Part shown: positions 27,684-37,142 of the stretch, piece after piece | Layout of the letters: each line of letters starts with the position of its first letter | Position numbering within the stretch: position 1 is the stretch's first letter | Assembly: GCA_025923075.1 (NCBI GenBank) | Contig: JAICGN010000015.1 | Location: 1 to 57,944 of the forward strand | From: Chitinophagaceae bacterium | GTDB lineage: Bacteria > Bacteroidota > Bacteroidia > Chitinophagales > Chitinophagaceae | Direction: 5' to 3' | DNA length: 57,944 bases | Translations under genes and position numbers: made by a program | Notes under the pieces: generated by a model | What the model was told of the DNA's origin: nothing | The model's database searches: none | What the model saw: only the letters and a program-made list of their open reading frames with translations

Positions 27684-30600
27684 TTACAACTTCTGTATCT
27701 TAACTTTCTGATCGATGCCTGCTCCCATTACGTTCAGGCTATATGTACCCGCGGGTAACCTATTCATGTTAATGGTAAAGTTATTTCCATTGCCCTTTTT
27801 CACCTGCTCAGCACCTTTCATAATTATTCGTCCCACATTATCCACCAACTTCCATTGAACTTTTCCATCAGCAATTGACGTAAGCGTGACTTTCATTTCG
27901 CTCATAACAGGGTTTGGTGAAATGGTAAGCTTACCTGTGATCGGAGGCATTGAAACCGAAACGACATTGGAGTACTTGTAGGTTCCGTCGATATCGACCA
28001 ATTTCAAACGATAATACAATTTTTGGGATGGTTGATTGATCGCGTCATTATCTGTTAATGAGTAATGGAATGTGCCACCTGTATTGTTACGGCCATTAGC
28101 AGTTACATTTCCAATTCCGTTAAAACGAATACCATCTGTGCTTCGTTCTACTGAAAAGTGAGAGGTATTGACCTCATTTTCGGTTTTCCAATTCAATAAT
28201 ACAGAATGGTCATTCTGTAATTGTCCCGTGAACGAAAGAAGATCCAGCGGCAATGTAAAGTTGTTCGCAGCAAAATAAAATGATGAAAAGCTGCTTATGT
28301 CTGCCTGTAGCATATAACCATTGGCACCGTGTGCTTCGGCATAAGTAGGTACTATTTCTATGGTTGAATTAATCACAGCGTTGCTGCAAGGGTCGTTGTT
28401 TTTCAAAATTTTCAAATTGCCGACCGCAGTAACACTGCTGCCTCCGTCCGCGATCAATGCATCCAACTCAGCTTTGGATATATAAAGCCTGACCTTTACT
28501 GTAGATGACGGTTGTGTTTGTGGCGTGATGGTCATATTTCTGTCGAGGTAGTGAATGGCCTCGGATATCCGGATCGGTCCCGAGTTTTTATAAAAGGAAG
28601 ATGTAACAGTGCCGAGATTATTCCCATTAGCATGAATTTCAGCCATGATATTTCCATCCGGGCCTGTGATCGGAACCCAAAGATTATTGTTGGTGTTATC
28701 AATGGTTATTGTTGTTCCTGTATTGCATGTATTAACGACAGCATCGGTAACATCAATAGAAGTCGGAATTGAACTTTTGCCGGCCACATCACTATATCCG
28801 AGGAAAGTATATTTCTGAACGCAACCTGCACAGCTGGGTACAATGGGATTAGCTGAGCCTGGACCCGATGTTGTGGAATTATTATCCATTACAACAAAAA
28901 TGTCTTTACCATTTGGAGAAAAAGCGAGATCCCTGAAACGGTTTTGACTGCCGAAATAACTGATGGTGTCATTTGCAGAATTGTTAGGCATCGTTTGTGT
29001 TCCGGTGGCATTTAGTTTTAATCTTACCAAACGCCCCCATTTAAGTGATGCTGCTATCAAAGAATTCTTCCAGCCAGGAATTATTTTATTGGTATAGAGA
29101 TCCAGACCGGACCATCCTTCAGATGGCCAACCGCCGTTGCCGGGATTAGTTTGCCATATATTGGTGATAGTAGCCTGGGATACCGCATAAGCAGAAAACA
29201 GAGGATCCTTATATAGTCCGTTTCCGCTTGCATCTATTGCAGTCTTGTTTGCAGCCTCGCTTCCAACAGGCGGGCAAGTAGAAATTCCGCTGTTATCTGT
29301 CCAGGGGGCACCGGCTGATACGCTCGTAGTAGTTCCCTGTACGGAATTACCGTTATAGTTTCCGTCTGCATAGCCGATGATCAAAGGATGTCCATAATTC
29401 TTGAAAGGCTCAATGATGTTTATTTCGTCATCACTATACGCGCCATGTGATGAACCATATAAAATGTTCAAATCCGGATTATAGGCGAAGCCCTGGTTGT
29501 TTCTGATACCAATATTCCATACTGCGCTGGTGGGAGAGTAGGGATTGTCATTCGGTATCCAGGCATTTGCGCCGGCATCTCCATCAGACACCAGATTAAA
29601 TCTTAATATTTTTCCTTCATATGACGCTGGATTTTGTGCTTTTTGTGCACGCAATCTGTTCCCAAACTGACCTGATCCCATATCACCTGAAGCATAGAAT
29701 AAATAATTAGTTCCACTGACAGGTACAATAATTATTCTTTGTGAATTATGATCATTACTTCCGGGGAGTGTATCACATAATACTATCGGTGATTCTAACC
29801 TGTTAGTGCCTGAGTTGTATGTGAATCGAACCAATTTATTTCTGAATAATAGACCAGTTGGTGAACTGCCGCCTAAGTTGCGATGTACATAAGATATATA
29901 TACGTAATCGTTGGTCCCCGTTCCATCGAGGAAGTTTGGATGAATTGCTAAACCGGCCAGCCCGCCTTGAGGCCAGCCACTGTTAAACTGGACATTAAGT
30001 GAATCAGCGGGAGAAGGTAGCCAGCTACTCCCCATGGATATATCAAGCACCGTCGCTTTGGCTCCCGTATTGGGGTCCATTCTATGAACCTTGTATCCTC
30101 TCGCTTCCGTGATCCATAAATTATTGTCCGGACCATAGGTAACTTCCCATGGATATTGTAACATTCCGGAACCGGAAAGCACGGTTTGTTTGTAAACCTC
30201 ATTCATACGACCGCCGGCCACAGTAATGGAAGCTGGTGGATGCGTCACGCAGATATTGAATCCACCGTTACTTAAGATGTTGCTACCAACATTTGAAACT
30301 CTTATATAATAGGTAGAGCCAATACTCAATGTAGTTGATGACAATACTGTATTTCCACAAGTAATAGAGTTTAAAGCCCCGCATGTACCACTATATAATT
30401 GTATCCGGGCATTAGTGAAATTAGCGCCTTGTCCGCTGATGGTAACCGCGTGAGTTGTATTTGAAGCAACAAATTTATACCACGCGTCATAGTGTGCACT
30501 GCCAGGCTCACAACCAACAGGAAGTCCGGCGGTGGCAGTCGCCATCACCAATGTACCGGCAGTATTTGCACAACCGCTTGCTGAAGTTAATGTTACCGCC

Positions 30601-31511
30601 CCGGCACAATCATCATTTGAGGGAGGCGGCGTGGGATGTGTAACACAAATAGTAAAACCTCCATTTGTTGTAGGACTGCTTCCAATATTTGAAACTCTTA
30701 CATAATAAGTGGAACCATTAGTTAGTGATGATGAAGTTACTGACGTGATCCCACAGCCAATAGAAGTTAATGATCCGCAGGTTCCGCCATAAAGTTGAAC
30801 TTCGGGACTTGTAAAATTCGTGCCCTGTCCACTGATACTAACTGTATGCGTAGTACCTGAAGCAACAAACCTATACCACACATCATTGTGTGTTCCGCCT
30901 GTTTCGCAGCCGACAGGGAGACCTGCACTGGCAGTACCGTTTACAATAGTGCCGGGTGTATTAGAACAACTGGTGGCTGAATTTAATGTTATTGCGCCAC
31001 TGCATTCATCATTTGCAGGAGGCGGCGTATAGGTAATACATAAATTATAATTCCACGCATTGCTATTACCAGAGTTTGGATTGGACGTGGTATATACACG
31101 TAAATGATAATTCGTCGATTGAGTAAGTCCTGTTAACGATAATGTAGAACCCATTGCGGTACATAAACCTATAGTGGTGACAGAACAATTGGCGCCGCTA
31201 AATGCCTGCACGTATGTATTCGTGTTATCAATATTACTTCCACCAGCTCCGTTAACCGTTAACAAGATATCTACTGCTGTACATCCTGATGGAGTAGTGA
31301 ACGAATACCATACATCATACGGTGTACCCCCACAGGCACCTGGAATGCCAGAATCTGTGGCGCCCAATAATGTTCCAGTACTGTTCGTGCATGTAGTGCC
31401 GGGTGTTATTGACGTTGGCGTGGCGCAATTATCAAACTGGGCGAATGTAATTTTTGAAAATAGAACAAAGGCAATTAATGCCACGGTGGTTCGTGTTGTA
31501 GTAGGTGACAT
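27684..31511 (-). CDS. T9SS-secreted PQQ-type sugar dehydrogenase with NDxC repeats
   Basis: 1275 residues. Signal peptide, three beta-sandwich repeats of about 130 residues (to about residue 428; pattern NDECSGA-TL, DVWY-FVA, LYGGTCGSL, TYYVRVSN-GS, FTICVTH, pre-peptidase C-terminal-like), a soluble glucose dehydrogenase-like domain (about 430-905), a fibronectin-like linker and a sorting domain (LTISPNPVMSEMKVTL to KVKIQKL). The catalytic His is His588 in DHNSQR. The PQQ site IRNNQG carries Arg670, Asn671 and Gln673 and is followed by AYSDDEINIIE. It is convergent to the PqqU-like receptor and divergent from a large protein with the same repeats. Confidence 0.88.
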   Translation of the reverse strand: MSPTTTRTTVALIAFVLFSKITFAQFDNCATPTSITPGTTCTNSTGTLLGATDSGIPGACGGTPYDVWYSFTTPSGCTAVDILLTVNGAGGSNIDNTNTYVQAFSGANCSVTTIGLCTAMGSTLSLTGLTQSTNYHLRVYTTSNPNSGNSNAWNYNLCITYTPPPANDECSGAITLNSATSCSNTPGTIVNGTASAGLPVGCETGGTHNDVWYRFVASGTTHTVSISGQGTNFTSPEVQLYGGTCGSLTSIGCGITSVTSSSLTNGSTYYVRVSNIGSSPTTNGGFTICVTHPTPPPSNDDCAGAVTLTSASGCANTAGTLVMATATAGLPVGCEPGSAHYDAWYKFVASNTTHAVTISGQGANFTNARIQLYSGTCGALNSITCGNTVLSSTTLSIGSTYYIRVSNVGSNILSNGGFNICVTHPPASITVAGGRMNEVYKQTVLSGSGMLQYPWEVTYGPDNNLWITEARGYKVHRMDPNTGAKATVLDISMGSSWLPSPADSLNVQFNSGWPQGGLAGLAIHPNFLDGTGTNDYVYISYVHRNLGGSSPTGLLFRNKLVRFTYNSGTNRLESPIVLCDTLPGSNDHNSQRIIIVPVSGTNYLFYASGDMGSGQFGNRLRAQKAQNPASYEGKILRFNLVSDGDAGANAWIPNDNPYSPTSAVWNIGIRNNQGFAYNPDLNILYGSSHGAYSDDEINIIEPFKNYGHPLIIGYADGNYNGNSVQGTTTSVSAGAPWTDNSGISTCPPVGSEAANKTAIDASGNGLYKDPLFSAYAVSQATITNIWQTNPGNGGWPSEGWSGLDLYTNKIIPGWKNSLIAASLKWGRLVRLKLNATGTQTMPNNSANDTISYFGSQNRFRDLAFSPNGKDIFVVMDNNSTTSGPGSANPIVPSCAGCVQKYTFLGYSDVAGKSSIPTSIDVTDAVVNTCNTGTTITIDNTNNNLWVPITGPDGNIMAEIHANGNNLGTVTSSFYKNSGPIRISEAIHYLDRNMTITPQTQPSSTVKVRLYISKAELDALIADGGSSVTAVGNLKILKNNDPCSNAVINSTIEIVPTYAEAHGANGYMLQADISSFSSFYFAANNFTLPLDLLSFTGQLQNDHSVLLNWKTENEVNTSHFSVERSTDGIRFNGIGNVTANGRNNTGGTFHYSLTDNDAINQPSQKLYYRLKLVDIDGTYKYSNVVSVSMPPITGKLTISPNPVMSEMKVTLTSIADGKVQWKLVDNVGRIIMKGAEQVKKGNGNNFTINMNRLPAGTYSLNVMGAGIDQKVKIQKL

Positions 31512-31625
31512 GGTTCTTCAAGGATTTTAGAGCTGCTAAACTATTTATAATACTTTGCTTATACCCAAGCAGTACTACCCGATTTTAGTTAGTAAAAGCC
31601 CGTATTTTTTAAAGTACAAACGCTC

Positions 31626-31656
31626 TTGTGATTACTAGATAGTTACATTTATTTTG
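31626..31656 (+). promoter_or_regulatory. Possible promoter of the 1583-residue repeat protein
   Basis: TTG (31626-31628), 21 bp, TATTTTG (31650-31656) has one base less than the TAnnTTTG consensus. It is weak evidence. Confidence 0.35.
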
Positions 31657-31699
31657 TCGGCAATCCATTATTCTGAAAAACCAAGCACCTTTAGACGAA

Positions 31700-34600
31700 A
31701 TGAAACGTTTCCGATATCCTTATGCCACCGCGATCTTTTTGTTATTGGGTCTGGTAATGTCATTCAGTTCATTTGCGCAGCCCGCCAATGATGAATGCTC
31801 GGCCGCCATAACATTAACATCCTCAACATCCTGTGTAAATACTGCAGGAACAAATGTGAATGCAACTTATAATCCCTCTTCTTTGCCCAATCCGGGTTGC
31901 GGCGCTGCTGATAAATCTGATGTTTGGTATACTTTCGTAGCCCAGGCATCCACACAGACTATCACAGTTTCGTCAGCTCCTTCACAGGTACGTTTGCAAC
32001 TACTTTCCGGAACATGCGGTTCATTTACTTCCGTTATCTGTGGTAATACTTCGATTACGGCCACAACATTAACACCCGGCAATACTTATTATATACGTGT
32101 GTATACTCAAAATCCAAACACAGGTAGTTTTAATATTTGTGTGACACATACTCCCCCTGCAAATGATAATTGTGCCGGGGCGACAAGTTTAACTTCTAAT
32201 AGTTCATGTGTTAATACGGCTGCAACTTTAAATTTAGCGACAGCAAACGGGACAACTCCATTAGGCTGTCTTGCTGCTGGTACATATTATGATGTTTGGT
32301 TTTCATTTGTCGCTGCCAATACAACGGAAACTGTAACCATTAGCAACTTAGGTGCAAATATTACAAATCCACGAATGCAGATATACGGTGGAACCTGTGC
32401 CGGATTAACTAATCTTTCTGCCTGTGGTACTACTTCAATTACTCAATCGGGATTAACGATTGGATCAACTTATTATGTTCGTGTAGCTAATCTGGGAAGC
32501 AGTCCTTCGGGCGCTGGGTCAGTGGCTGATTTTAATATTTGTGTAACTCATACCGCTCCTGCAAATGACCTATGTACAGGAGCCATATCATTAACCCAAA
32601 GTTCCTCTTGTGTAAATACGGCTGGTACCTTAATCGGAGCTACTTATTCAACAATTTCTACTATTGGTTGTGGAACAGCAAGCCGTAATGATGTATGGTA
32701 TAGTTTTACTGCAATGGCAACTAATGCGACCATTGCTTTATCTTCGGCACCTACCAATCCGCGGCTACAACTTTTTTCTGGAACCTGCGGATCGCTTACC
32801 TCTATTACCTGCGGAACGAATACATTAACGACGACCGGACTTACTATTGGTAATACCTATTATATAAGAGTGTATACCGATCCGAATGTTTTAACTGGTA
32901 CGTTTGATATTTGCGTTACAAATATCAGTCTTGCCAATGATGACTGTAGCGGAGCGATATCATTAATGTCAGGTATAGCTTGTTCAAATACTGCGGGGAC
33001 GTTGAATTCATCCACTATTTCAACAGGATTGCCCGCTGGTTGCGAATTGGTAGGGGCACATTATGATGCGTGGTATTCATTTGTGGCATTGAGCGCAACT
33101 GAAACGATTACAATAAGCAGTTTAGGTTCAAATATCACGAATTCCGAAATTCAGTTATATAGCGGAACATGTGGAGCATTAACTTCCCTGGCATGTCATG
33201 CTAATACAATTACACAAGGTGGTTTAACTGTTGGGGCAACTTATTATATAAGGGTTTCAAACGTAGGCTCGAATCCATCCGGGTCCGGGACTGTTGCCGA
33301 TTTTAATATTTGTGTAACCCATACTGGGTTAGTCAATGATGAGTGCGCAGGAGCGATCATGCTAACGTCGGGATATGCCTGTTCATACACAACAGGAACG
33401 GTAGCCAATTCTACACCTAGTGCTGGAGCAACTTCTTGTAGTGGACCGAGTTTAAAATATGATGTTTGGTATTCTTTTGTTGCACAGTCAACCAGCCCTA
33501 CTATAACGCTTAGTAATGTAGGCGCTAATTTTAGTAATCCCAAAATAGAAATATTTTCAGGTAGCTGTGCAGGTAGTGTGATTTTATGTAATACAATCAG
33601 CCCAAGTGTAAACCCAACGTTAGTTATCGGAACGACTTATTATGTTAGGATTTTTTCTTCTAATAATCCTATTCCAACCACGAATGCAAATTTTGATATT
33701 TGTATTACCGATCCCGGTCCACCCGCCAATGATAATTGTACAGGAGCAATATCACTACCTGCCTCATCAACAAGTTGTACTAGTACAGCGGGAACATTAG
33801 CTTATGCAACCGGTTCGAGTCCTGCCGTTGCCAGTACGTGCGGCGGTACCCCTGGTGCTGATGTATGGTATTCTTTTGTTGCTCAATCTGCTTTTCCAAC
33901 GATTTCATTAAGTACTATTGGCGCAAGTTTGAGTTCGGCCACAACTTATATTCAATTGCTATCCGGAAACTGCGGCTTGTTTACAACACTTTCCTGTGTC
34001 AGTGGAACGGGATCTAATCTTAGTCTTCTTGCAGGAGGAACAGGTTTAACCATTGGCGATACTTATTATGTCCGGATCTATACTTCATCCACTAATCCAA
34101 CCTCCGGTGCCTGGACCTATAATATTTGTATCACTAATCCCGGCACCGGATCAAGCGCAACAATTGATTACAGTAAAAGTTATATAAACGTCACTAAACT
34201 TACAACGGGCGGAGGTGTGGAGCCGGGCGATATATTGGAGATCAGGGCCACATTCGTTGTGAGAGGCGGTACGGTAGACAGTCTGGCATTTTATGATACG
34301 CTGCAAAATAACAGCGGTTTTACACTTTTGTCCAGCAGTATCGTAGAGCGAACGAATGAAGGAAAAATTTATCGTAGAGATAGCCCTGTCAAAGCTGAAT
34401 TTACTGATGCTCCGGGCGATGATGCCGGATGGTATACTGCACTTGGTGGCGGTGACACCGCAATACAGATCAATATTGGAATCGGGGCGTCGGCTTATTC
34501 GAGAGGTAGGTTGTTAAGTAGCTCCAGGCCATCGGTATATGGCGGGACCTGTATAATTATGGCGACATACCGGGTACAGGTTTATGCCGGTTACGATCAA

Positions 34601-36451
34601 AAAATAAACTGGGGAGGGGGCGCCTTTACTTATAAGGACGGGGCAAACATGAAAATGGTCTCATTCAAAAATGATAGCCTTGTTGTATATGTAAGCCCGG
34701 GTCTTTGTTCAAGTTCTCTTTCAGATTTTAACCAGGTAGGAATAGAATCAAATGGTACTTTCGGTGCACCTGCGACCGGTGCGCCACTTGCACGGAACCG
34801 TGGAACTTCTACCGCCGTACCAAGTTATACCTATAGACCTTTTGCTACTGGCCAGGGCCCGAACGATTACTATTATGCCATTCCCAATAATACCAGCGCT
34901 ACGTATACCACATTAAATACATTTCCTAAAAGTACTGCCGGCGTTTATAATCCCGTTCCACAACGTTTGTTTAGTCACTGGGACATTACCGGCGATCATA
35001 CAGGTGCAACTAATACAGCAAAAGGAAATCCTCCCTGCGATACAACCTTACCCGTGAGTGCGGCTAACCCATGTGGTTACATGCTGGTTGTAAATGCGGC
35101 CTATAAAACGGATACAGCATTCAGGTCGAACATTACAGCCCTTTGCCCTAACACTTATTACGAAATTTCGGCATGGATAAAGAATGTTTGTTATAAGTGC
35201 GGCTGCGATTCCAATGGTGTGGGAGCAGCTAACGCTAATCCTGCATATATCCCACTCGCTGCTGGTGATTCTTCCGGAGTACAACCAAACCTCGCCTTTC
35301 AGATCAATGGTCAGGACTATTATACTACTGGTAATATGGCTTATACAGGAACGGGAGGCGGCATTACACAGCAGGCATCAGATTCGATGAACACCTGGGT
35401 AAAAAGAGGATTTGTTTATAAAACAGGACCAACACAAACCGGTTTTGAACTTTTAATAAGAAATAATGCACCAGGAGGAGGGGGTAACGACTGGGCCATC
35501 GATGATATTGTCGTAGCGACTTGTAGTCCCGAGGTTGCAGTAACCCCGGGTCCCAATCCTTTTGTCTGCGATAGCAACACAATTGAAATGGGTGCCATCG
35601 TGTCCTCGTATTTCGATACTTATACCTATTATACCTGGGAAAGAAGTATCGATAATGGAGTCACCTGGACAGCTACGGGAGTAAGTGGCGGCCCCATATC
35701 GCCAACGTTCAGCAGCGGCGCATGGAACTATTCAGTAGATTATCCTACGTTTATTGCGTATGGAGCTGATAGCGGATCAATGTATCGGGTACAAGTGGCC
35801 AGCACAGTGTCAAATCTCGCCAACTCATCATGCCGTTTCTCCGGTGGAGCTACTATTGCATTAACAGTAGATCCGTGCAGTGAATTACTTGATTTAGATA
35901 TCCTCTCTTTTAAAGGCAGAAATGAAAACAATAAAGGCGTTTTATATTGGACAGCTTCCAAAGAGGAACAACCTGTAAGATATGAAATACAAAAAAGTAA
36001 AGATGCAAGCAGGTTCACTTCTATAGGAGAACTGGCTGGTTTTAAGGATCCGTCTGCAGAATTAAATCATTATACGTATACAGACCCGGAAGCCTTAGAC
36101 AATACACTTTCATGGTACAGGATCAAAGCAATCAAGACGCAGGACAATAAGTATAAATATTCCAAAGTAATTCAGCTGATCGGCGACAAAGCCGGATTGC
36201 AGATAGAATCATTAATCAATCCATTTAGATCAGCGGTAAAGTTTGATCTTATTTCCGGTGTTGATGGGTTGGTTCAGGTTCAAATTCTGGATCAATATCA
36301 GCATAGGCTGAAAACAGTTAATTATAATTTGGTAAAAGGGAAAAACAATATAATCATTACGAATACTGATAATCTTCCCGCAGGTTTTTACATCTTAAAA
36401 GTGGTTTCAGGCAGCCATGTTATAAATAGAAAAATCATCAAACGTAACTAA
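31700..36451 (+). CDS. Giant T9SS-sorted surface protein with six NDxC repeats
   Basis: 1583 residues. Signal peptide (1-26), six repeats (about 30-815), each starting ND-C-GAISLTS-S-CVNTAGT and ending TYYIRVYT---FNICVT, with conserved Cys pairs. A beta-rich region follows (DYSKSYINVTKLTTGGGVEP), then a jelly-roll-like part (about 1030-1275, with a Cys cluster NVCYKCGCD and AIDDIVVATC), an Ig-like segment, a fibronectin-like linker and a sorting domain (INPFRSAVKFDLIS to RKIIKRN). It has no catalytic motif that I can see. It shares repeats with the divergent dehydrogenase gene and probably is an adhesin or binding protein (inference). Confidence 0.82.
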   Translation: MKRFRYPYATAIFLLLGLVMSFSSFAQPANDECSAAITLTSSTSCVNTAGTNVNATYNPSSLPNPGCGAADKSDVWYTFVAQASTQTITVSSAPSQVRLQLLSGTCGSFTSVICGNTSITATTLTPGNTYYIRVYTQNPNTGSFNICVTHTPPANDNCAGATSLTSNSSCVNTAATLNLATANGTTPLGCLAAGTYYDVWFSFVAANTTETVTISNLGANITNPRMQIYGGTCAGLTNLSACGTTSITQSGLTIGSTYYVRVANLGSSPSGAGSVADFNICVTHTAPANDLCTGAISLTQSSSCVNTAGTLIGATYSTISTIGCGTASRNDVWYSFTAMATNATIALSSAPTNPRLQLFSGTCGSLTSITCGTNTLTTTGLTIGNTYYIRVYTDPNVLTGTFDICVTNISLANDDCSGAISLMSGIACSNTAGTLNSSTISTGLPAGCELVGAHYDAWYSFVALSATETITISSLGSNITNSEIQLYSGTCGALTSLACHANTITQGGLTVGATYYIRVSNVGSNPSGSGTVADFNICVTHTGLVNDECAGAIMLTSGYACSYTTGTVANSTPSAGATSCSGPSLKYDVWYSFVAQSTSPTITLSNVGANFSNPKIEIFSGSCAGSVILCNTISPSVNPTLVIGTTYYVRIFSSNNPIPTTNANFDICITDPGPPANDNCTGAISLPASSTSCTSTAGTLAYATGSSPAVASTCGGTPGADVWYSFVAQSAFPTISLSTIGASLSSATTYIQLLSGNCGLFTTLSCVSGTGSNLSLLAGGTGLTIGDTYYVRIYTSSTNPTSGAWTYNICITNPGTGSSATIDYSKSYINVTKLTTGGGVEPGDILEIRATFVVRGGTVDSLAFYDTLQNNSGFTLLSSSIVERTNEGKIYRRDSPVKAEFTDAPGDDAGWYTALGGGDTAIQINIGIGASAYSRGRLLSSSRPSVYGGTCIIMATYRVQVYAGYDQKINWGGGAFTYKDGANMKMVSFKNDSLVVYVSPGLCSSSLSDFNQVGIESNGTFGAPATGAPLARNRGTSTAVPSYTYRPFATGQGPNDYYYAIPNNTSATYTTLNTFPKSTAGVYNPVPQRLFSHWDITGDHTGATNTAKGNPPCDTTLPVSAANPCGYMLVVNAAYKTDTAFRSNITALCPNTYYEISAWIKNVCYKCGCDSNGVGAANANPAYIPLAAGDSSGVQPNLAFQINGQDYYTTGNMAYTGTGGGITQQASDSMNTWVKRGFVYKTGPTQTGFELLIRNNAPGGGGNDWAIDDIVVATCSPEVAVTPGPNPFVCDSNTIEMGAIVSSYFDTYTYYTWERSIDNGVTWTATGVSGGPISPTFSSGAWNYSVDYPTFIAYGADSGSMYRVQVASTVSNLANSSCRFSGGATIALTVDPCSELLDLDILSFKGRNENNKGVLYWTASKEEQPVRYEIQKSKDASRFTSIGELAGFKDPSAELNHYTYTDPEALDNTLSWYRIKAIKTQDNKYKYSKVIQLIGDKAGLQIESLINPFRSAVKFDLISGVDGLVQVQILDQYQHRLKTVNYNLVKGKNNIIITNTDNLPAGFYILKVVSGSHVINRKIIKRN

Positions 36452-36492
36452 CCAACAATTCAAATAAAGTTTCAGGCTGAATTTTTAATTAA

Positions 36493-36519
36493 GACCCTCT
36501 TTTAACAAGAGGGTTTTTT
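36493..36519 (+). terminator. Intrinsic terminator after the repeat protein
   Basis: ACCCTCTT (36494-36501) pairs with AAGAGGGT around TTAAC and continues into TTTTTT. Confidence 0.88.
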
Positions 36520-36655
36520 CATAGTAAACCTACCTTCCCGAAATGACTCAAAAAACTGAATTAATATTTCCGGATCTCAGTGTATTTGACTGGTAATTGT
36601 TCCTTGTCCACACTTTGATATTGGTCTACTTTCATATCATTAAAAATTCTACCTT

Positions 36656-37060
36656 ATGAAAAAGTTATTTGTTTTTGCCGTTGCATTTATTGCATTTACC
36701 GGCTTTACGTTTTCTCCTCAAAATGATGGAGTTCGGTACGGATCAACTGCTTCTATAACAGCTAACACTAATCATGAGTTTAGCTATTTCCGTATTCATC
36801 CCCAATCAAAAAAGAATGTGGTATTGAACTGGGGTATCACGAGTCCGGCAGGAGTTTCCAACTTCAGAGTGGAAAGATCTTATGACGGTGAATTTTATGA
36901 TGTTATCAGCGAACCTGCCTGTAACAGTGCAACCAGGTTCACATGGAAAGATGAAGGGATTTTTCCAGGCCTTATTTATTACCGCATTGCTTGTGTAATG
37001 AATGATGGAACTAGTCATTATTCTCCAATCGAAACGATTCGTATCGTTCAACGCGGTTAA
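36656..37060 (+). CDS. Small secreted fibronectin-like protein
   Basis: 134 residues with signal peptide (MKKLFVFAVAFIAFTGFTFS). The body resembles the fibronectin-like linker that precedes sorting domains in its neighbours: VVLNWGITSPAGVSNFRVER, SYDGEFYDV, IYYRIACVMNDGTSHYSPIE. It lacks a sorting domain, so it may stay in the periplasm, or be a remnant of a larger T9SS gene. It lies between two such genes with its own 5' region. Function unknown. Confidence 0.7.
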   Translation: MKKLFVFAVAFIAFTGFTFSPQNDGVRYGSTASITANTNHEFSYFRIHPQSKKNVVLNWGITSPAGVSNFRVERSYDGEFYDVISEPACNSATRFTWKDEGIFPGLIYYRIACVMNDGTSHYSPIETIRIVQRG

Positions 37061-37142
37061 TTAATAGTGTAGGAGGAAAGTTCCACCCTTTCTTTCCCCT
37101 GTTTTTGAGTGTGAATGATTTTGAGGTTTTTAATCTATGCTT

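Noticed and set aside
31174-31530. Plus-strand frames inside the minus-strand dehydrogenase gene
   Set aside because: They are shadows of the repeat-coding region, without ribosome sites or recognisable domains.
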